Source: an uncultured Campylobacter sp. (lineage in GTDB: Bacteria > Campylobacterota > Campylobacteria > Campylobacterales > Campylobacteraceae). Taken from it: 10,517 nucleotides of DNA. The notes beneath the pieces were generated by a model. The model was not told where the DNA came from and searched no databases. It saw only the letters and a list, made by a program, of their open reading frames with translations. Made by a program: the position numbers and the translations under genes. Below are positions 6,978 to 10,517 of this stretch, piece after piece. Each line of letters begins with the position of its first letter. Position 1 is the first letter of the stretch. Location of the stretch: the NCBI RefSeq assembly GCF_938018035.1, contig NZ_CALIJF010000122.1:1-10517 (forward strand), written 5' to 3'.

Positions 6978-7610
6978 ATGAAATTTGCGGAAAAAATAGC
7001 GAAATTCGGCGATAGCCGCCTGCCGTGGGCGATCCTCATAGCGGTGAGCGTAGGGCTCGTGATCCTCGCGCACTCGCTGTTTCAAAACTACGTCTATATG
7101 CCCCCTTGCGAGCAGTGCGTCTATATCCGCTTTGCCTTTTTGTGCATGGCGCTAGGAGGCCTGGTCGCGATCGTAAATCCTAAAAATTTACTCCTCGCCG
7201 CGGTAGGCTACCTGCTAGCCTTTTGGGGCGCGATCCAGGGCATAATGTATAGCGTAAAGCTAGCCAAGATCCACGACGCCGTGCACGGAGACGATCCGTT
7301 CGGCGTGCAGGGCTGCTCGACCGAGCCGCACTATCCGTTTGGTTTGCCGCTTGAAAAATGGGCGCCTGATTGGTTCTTGCCTACGGGCGACTGCGGCTAC
7401 GATAACCCGATTGTTCCGGACGGCGTCACGCTAAGCGGCTTTCAGAAATATCTAGTGGATCTTTACGAGGACGGCTGGTACCTGATCCCATCAAGCAAAT
7501 TTATGTCGATGGCCGACTGCACGCTGATCGGCTTTGGAGTCTGCTTCGTCGTGCTCGCCGCGATGTTCGTTTGCAAAATTTTAACTCTAAAAAAGCTTAA
7601 ATCGGTCTAA
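6978..7610 (+). CDS. dsbI: Disulfide oxidoreductase DsbI (DsbB family), partner of DsbL
   Basis: Inner-membrane protein that reoxidises DsbL and passes electrons to quinone. The 210 residues include about four main membrane helices. The first periplasmic loop has C44-E-Q-C47 followed by R51, the position of the quinone-site arginine in DsbB. The second loop has C113 and C139, the same 26-residue spacing as C104-C130 of E. coli DsbB. The frame can also start at GTG 6972, but ATG 6978 is preferred because AGGG at 6967-6970, overlapping the dsbL stop, is at proper spacing. It lacks the C-terminal beta-propeller of C. jejuni DsbI, so it is the short UPEC-like form. A terminator palindrome overlaps its stop codon. 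MenA, at the left of the window, would supply the quinone acceptor class, a pathway link rather than an operon. Confidence 0.9.
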   Translation: MKFAEKIAKFGDSRLPWAILIAVSVGLVILAHSLFQNYVYMPPCEQCVYIRFAFLCMALGGLVAIVNPKNLLLAAVGYLLAFWGAIQGIMYSVKLAKIHDAVHGDDPFGVQGCSTEPHYPFGLPLEKWAPDWFLPTGDCGYDNPIVPDGVTLSGFQKYLVDLYEDGWYLIPSSKFMSMADCTLIGFGVCFVVLAAMFVCKILTLKKLKSV

Positions 7611-7626
7611 ATTTAGACCGATTTTG
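7599..7626 (+). terminator. Perfect-palindrome terminator ending dsbL-dsbI
   Basis: AAATCGGTCTAAA (7599-7611) is followed directly by its exact reverse complement (7612-7624), then T and G. It forms a long stem with a tiny AATT loop, ending in TTTT. The dsbI stop codon TAA (7608-7610) lies inside it. The trailing T run is short, so termination may be partial, with some read-through into the kinase gene. Symmetry means it could act in both directions. Confidence 0.7.
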
Positions 7627-7640
7627 CTATACTCGCCGTA
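7622..7640 (+). promoter_or_regulatory. Extended -10 promoter giving a leaderless kinase mRNA
   Basis: TTTTGCTATACT at 7622-7633 combines TGn with a TATACT -10, the common epsilonproteobacterial promoter form. Six bases later comes the ATG at 7640, where transcription would be expected to start. No Shine-Dalgarno sequence precedes this ATG. The upstream T's are shared with the dsbI terminator. Confidence 0.55.
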
Positions 7641-9289
7641 TGAAAGCCTTACGCGAACATAATTTTAAAATTTACTTCATCATCATTTTCGCAAGCCTTT
7701 TCGTGGTGCTTTTGGGCGTGAAAAACTACGAGGACGCTAAGGCGCAGATCACGGCGCTCGCGGATAAAAACAAGATCGCCGCGAGCGAAAATATGGTCGG
7801 GAATTTCTCGTTTTGGCTGGACGAGCGACTGCACTCGCTGGTGCGCGCGGCTAAATTTATGCAAAATGCAGGCATCTCGCAAGACGGCGAAAAGCTCGGC
7901 GGCTTCATACGACTTTTAAAAGAAAACTCAGCAGAATTTGACGCCTTGCAGTTTTTGCGCGAAGACGGAGAAATATTCGTCGACGGCAAGGAGCTAGAGG
8001 GCGACGAAGCGATGCCAAAGAGCCTGCGCACGGGACTTGTGTGGTTTGAGGAGACCAAAAGCACGCTCGCACCCACGGTAAATTTTATGCAGCGGCATAA
8101 AATTTTAGGCGAGCCGACGCTAAATTTATGCGTGCCCGTGCTGGACGGCAGCTCGTTCGCGGGGGTGTTTTGCGGCGTAGTAAAGCTGCAAAACATACTA
8201 AAAAATATGGAGAAATTTAAGCTAGCACCAGATTCTTACGCCTTTATCGTCACCCACGGCGGCGAAATTTTAACGCCGATGAAGGATGCGGCGCTAAAAA
8301 AGCAGATCGAGGATAAATTTAAAGAGATTTTCCTGCGGGGCGAAGACATCACGAGCCTAAATATCGGCTCAAATTTCATCTCCGTTGCCGAGATCCCCAC
8401 GCTAAACTGGTTCATAGGAGCTGGCACCGATAACGAAAAGGAGCTTGCAGCGCTGCTTAACTCCGTGCTAAAAAACGCCCTTATCTTGCTTTTTGCGTTC
8501 GCAGCGCTGGCGCTGGTGGCAAATTTCTTACATAACTTTATGTACTCAAAAATCAAAAATCTGCAAGACGACTACGAAGCGCTGCTCAAGCACAAAGCCC
8601 GTATGAGCGAGGCGGGCGAGCTAATCAGCGGCATAAATCATCAGTTTATCCAGCCGGTTAATTCGCTAAATTTGATGATCTCAAGCCTGCTCATGCTGCA
8701 AAAAGACGGTAAGCTAGACGCCGCGACGCTAGAGAGTATGCTGCAAAAGGGGCAGGCTGCGACCGTGCTTTTAAGCGATACGATCGAAATTTTTAGAAAT
8801 TTTTATAAAAGCAGCGACGCTCCGCAAAAATTTAGCGTGCAGCGCTGCATAAAAGACCTGCTAAAGCTCATGCACACCGAGCTTAGCAAAGCAAACGTTG
8901 CAGTAAGCTTGCGCGAGTTTAAAGACGAAGAGGCCACGCAGCGAATGGGCATCGTGCAGCAAATTTTACTCATCCTCATACACAACGCCAAGGATGCGGT
9001 CGTGGAGCGATACAAAGAGCAGATCGCCAAGCGGCAAGTTTTTTTGGACGTCAAATTTGAAAACGGCATGTGCAAAATATCCGTCACCGACTACGGCAGC
9101 GGCGTGAGCAGGGCGGCTCGGGATAAAATTTTAACCCAGCCAAAAACTACCAAAAAGCAAGGAAGCGGCATCGGGCTGTATTTCGGCAAAAAGCTAGCAA
9201 ACGAAAAACTCGCGGGCGACATCAGGCTGCTAAGCTCGGGCGATCCGACGACGTTTGAGCTGAGCTTTGAGATAAATTTAAAGGAGTGA
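7640..9289 (+). CDS. Membrane sensor histidine kinase with periplasmic Cache-like domain
   Basis: Sensor of a two-component system in the inner membrane. It has 549 residues. TM1 is at about 11-27 and TM2 at about 276-297, and between them lies a periplasmic domain of some 240 residues whose pattern (WLDERLHSLVRAAK, WFEETK, TLNLCVPV..GSSFAGVFCG) suggests a double-Cache fold; that is inference. A short linker leads to the dimerisation domain with phosphoacceptor H334 in GINHQFIQPVNSL, related to the HQWRQPLN type. The ATPase domain has N449 and D452 (IHNAKDAV), DYGSGV (484-489) and GSGIGLYFGKK (508-518). All catalytic boxes are present. The start has no ribosome binding site, matching a leaderless mRNA. 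The stop is one base from the next gene. The ligand is unknown; Cache domains often bind small molecules such as amino or organic acids. Confidence 0.9.
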   Translation: MKALREHNFKIYFIIIFASLFVVLLGVKNYEDAKAQITALADKNKIAASENMVGNFSFWLDERLHSLVRAAKFMQNAGISQDGEKLGGFIRLLKENSAEFDALQFLREDGEIFVDGKELEGDEAMPKSLRTGLVWFEETKSTLAPTVNFMQRHKILGEPTLNLCVPVLDGSSFAGVFCGVVKLQNILKNMEKFKLAPDSYAFIVTHGGEILTPMKDAALKKQIEDKFKEIFLRGEDITSLNIGSNFISVAEIPTLNWFIGAGTDNEKELAALLNSVLKNALILLFAFAALALVANFLHNFMYSKIKNLQDDYEALLKHKARMSEAGELISGINHQFIQPVNSLNLMISSLLMLQKDGKLDAATLESMLQKGQAATVLLSDTIEIFRNFYKSSDAPQKFSVQRCIKDLLKLMHTELSKANVAVSLREFKDEEATQRMGIVQQILLILIHNAKDAVVERYKEQIAKRQVFLDVKFENGMCKISVTDYGSGVSRAARDKILTQPKTTKKQGSGIGLYFGKKLANEKLAGDIRLLSSGDPTTFELSFEINLKE

Positions 9290-9290
9290 G

Positions 9291-9977
9291 ATGCAAGAGC
9301 ATTTAAAGCTACTTAAAGACCTGAGCGTCCTCATCGTCGAGGACGACGAGATCGCAAGGGAGCTGCTAATAGGCGGGCTAAAGCCCTACTGCCTAAGCGT
9401 CTGGGGCGCGGGCGACGGGCTAGAGGGGCTGGAGCGATTTAAAAAGCTAGCTCCCGCCATCGTCATCACCGACATCCACATGCCCGCGATGAACGGCTTT
9501 GAGATGATGAAGGAGATGATGCGCATCAAACCCGCGCAAAAATTTATCGTCTTTACCTCCTACGACACCGACGACAACCTCATCAAAAGCATCGAGCACG
9601 GCGCGGCGTCGTTTCTAAAAAAGCCCGTCGATATCGCCGCGCTTTGCCGCCTGCTCGTGGCTCTAACCTACGAAAAGGACGAAAAGCTCGTGCGCCTGGG
9701 CCCGCAAACCAGCATAAATCTCGCCAAAGAAAAGATCTACAAAAACGGCGAGGAAATTTATCTCTCATTTTTGCAAAACAAGCTCTTTTGGCTCTTTGCG
9801 TACAATCTAAACAAGCTCGTGAGCTACGAGATGATCGAGGAGTTCGTCTACGAGGGCGAGCAAACGAGTAAGGGCGCGATACAAAACGTCGTGCTGAGGC
9901 TAAAGCGGGAGCTGGGGGTTAAATTTAAAAATATTAGCGAGAGTGGGTATATAATGCTGTATTATAAAATAAGCTAA
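9291..9977 (+). CDS. Response regulator, REC plus OmpR-type winged-helix DNA-binding domain
   Basis: Cytoplasmic transcription regulator paired with the preceding kinase. It has 228 residues. The receiver domain (about 10-125) has acidic residues E17, D18 and D19, phosphoacceptor D61 (ITDIHMP), T89 and K111 (LKKPVD). A linker leads to a winged-helix domain at about 140-226, with LSFLQNKLFWLFAYNLNKLV as the scaffold and VVLRLKREL as the likely recognition helix. AAGGAG at 9281-9286, inside the end of the kinase gene, serves ATG 9291, so translation is probably coupled. Targets are unknown. The adjacent mixed-use assT-dsbLI promoter region is a reasonable candidate on position alone. No specific Campylobacter regulator (RacR, DccR, PhosR and others) could be assigned. 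Confidence 0.92.
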   Translation: MQEHLKLLKDLSVLIVEDDEIARELLIGGLKPYCLSVWGAGDGLEGLERFKKLAPAIVITDIHMPAMNGFEMMKEMMRIKPAQKFIVFTSYDTDDNLIKSIEHGAASFLKKPVDIAALCRLLVALTYEKDEKLVRLGPQTSINLAKEKIYKNGEEIYLSFLQNKLFWLFAYNLNKLVSYEMIEEFVYEGEQTSKGAIQNVVLRLKRELGVKFKNISESGYIMLYYKIS

Positions 9978-10039
9978 TAGGTATTTAAGATACATAGAAC
10001 TATAATAATTCAAAAAATTATGCAGATAAGGTCTCAACA
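9978..10039 (+). promoter_or_regulatory. AT-rich spacer with promoter for the terminal ATPase gene
   Basis: Composition changes sharply here. TATAAT at 10001-10006 is a good -10, without an obvious -35. AAGG at 10028-10031 lies eight bases before ATG 10040. An AT-only inverted repeat, ATAATT (10005-10010) with AATTAT (10016-10021), is too weak to call a terminator for the two-component operon. Confidence 0.45.
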
Positions 10040-10517
10040 ATGAATTACGGAATGAAATATAAGAAATTAACCTTTTCAGACGAAGAAATAGCAGAGTTAT
10101 TTGGTCATGAAGCTGCCGAAGACGAAAAACTAGAAAGATTAATGGAATACTATTTTAAAAGTACAGTTTACGAGCAAATAAGCGCTGATTTGCCATTGCG
10201 CATAGTTGTTGGGCATAAAGGCATAGGAAAGTCTGCTGTTTTTCAGGTAATGAGGAGAGAATTTGATAAAGCAGACATATTAACAATAATACTAACACCT
10301 GATGATATACTAGACCTCAATGAACAAGAAACAGATATACTAAAGCTAATTAGAGTATGGAAAGAAAAACTAGCAGCAATAATAACCTATAAGGTTTTAA
10401 ATAAATTTGGCAATAATGTAACTCCAGTAAATAATTTAACTGGTAGTATAATAAACACCATTACGAATTATCTTGAAAATAAGGGATTCAAAATAAAAAG
10501 CGAAATGAAAAGCGAAT
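10040..10517 (+). CDS. P-loop ATPase, 5' part only (runs off the window)
   Basis: The first 159 residues are visible, with no stop before the window ends. A perfect Walker A, GHKGIGKSA, lies at 58-66 after strand LRIVV. The preceding stretch ELFGHEAAEDEKLERLMEYYF (20-40, an FG...AE.D pattern) resembles the P-loop ATPases of the Sll1717 type, related to STAND/KAP-like ATPases, some of which occur in defence islands; this is recalled, not searched. Walker B and any effector domain would lie beyond the window. G+C is about one third (counted on sample lines), against about half in the gene before it, with many ATA, TTA, AGA and AAT codons. This points to recent transfer. ATG 10040 is supported by AAGG and TATAAT upstream. 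Function cannot be stated beyond ATP binding. Confidence 0.75.
   Translation, partial: MNYGMKYKKLTFSDEEIAELFGHEAAEDEKLERLMEYYFKSTVYEQISADLPLRIVVGHKGIGKSAVFQVMRREFDKADILTIILTPDDILDLNEQETDILKLIRVWKEKLAAIITYKVLNKFGNNVTPVNNLTGSIINTITNYLENKGFKIKSEMKSE

Noticed and set aside
7726..8196. Minus-strand open frame of 156 codons opposite the sensor kinase
   Set aside because: Ser-rich shadow of the kinase periplasmic domain in a high-G+C reading. The sense frame has all kinase motifs.

Overview
The window looks like chromosomal DNA from a Campylobacter-type epsilonproteobacterium, probably one of the higher-GC oral or gut species. The species is not resolved. The grounds are the very frequent word AAATTT in and between genes, promoters of the TGnTATAAT type, a periplasmic arylsulfate sulfotransferase with its own Dsb pair, and a histidine kinase with a Campylobacter-style phosphoacceptor region. 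By eye, most genes are near half G+C. The last gene drops to about one third.

Layout, left to right: (1) a pyridoxal/pyridoxamine kinase on the minus strand (39-869) diverges from menA on the plus strand (1044-1946), a DHNA polyprenyltransferase of classical menaquinone synthesis. (2) A 416-base stretch follows with two hairpins and, next to the neighbouring gene, a small minus-strand ORF of 51 codons (2183-2338). (3) A minus-strand gene of the malic enzyme superfamily (2363-3991) reads best as a malolactic enzyme of lactic-acid-bacterial type. It contains no AAATTT word, which suggests recent acquisition, and it has its own promoter and an operator-like inverted repeat. (4) assT on the minus strand (4230-6077) ends in a strong intrinsic terminator and diverges from dsbL-dsbI on the plus strand (6312-7610). 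This is a dedicated oxidative-folding module: DsbI reoxidises DsbL, which should oxidise the AssT disulfide in the periplasm. (5) A perfect 26-bp palindrome ends dsbI. An extended -10 promoter follows it directly and appears to start a leaderless mRNA for a Cache-type histidine kinase (7640-9289), translationally coupled to an OmpR-like response regulator (9291-9977). (6) At 9978 the composition turns AT-rich, and a P-loop ATPase gene starts at 10040 and runs off the window. This is probably the edge of an acquired island.

The most interesting points are the divergent assT/dsbLI module, the foreign malolactic enzyme with a small downstream ORF, the leaderless kinase start fused to a terminator, and the AT-rich ATPase at the right edge. 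Several metabolic genes (B6 salvage kinase, MenA, malolactic enzyme) are not what one expects from the core Campylobacter gene set and suggest a mosaic region. I see no rRNA, tRNA, CRISPR array or insertion sequence.
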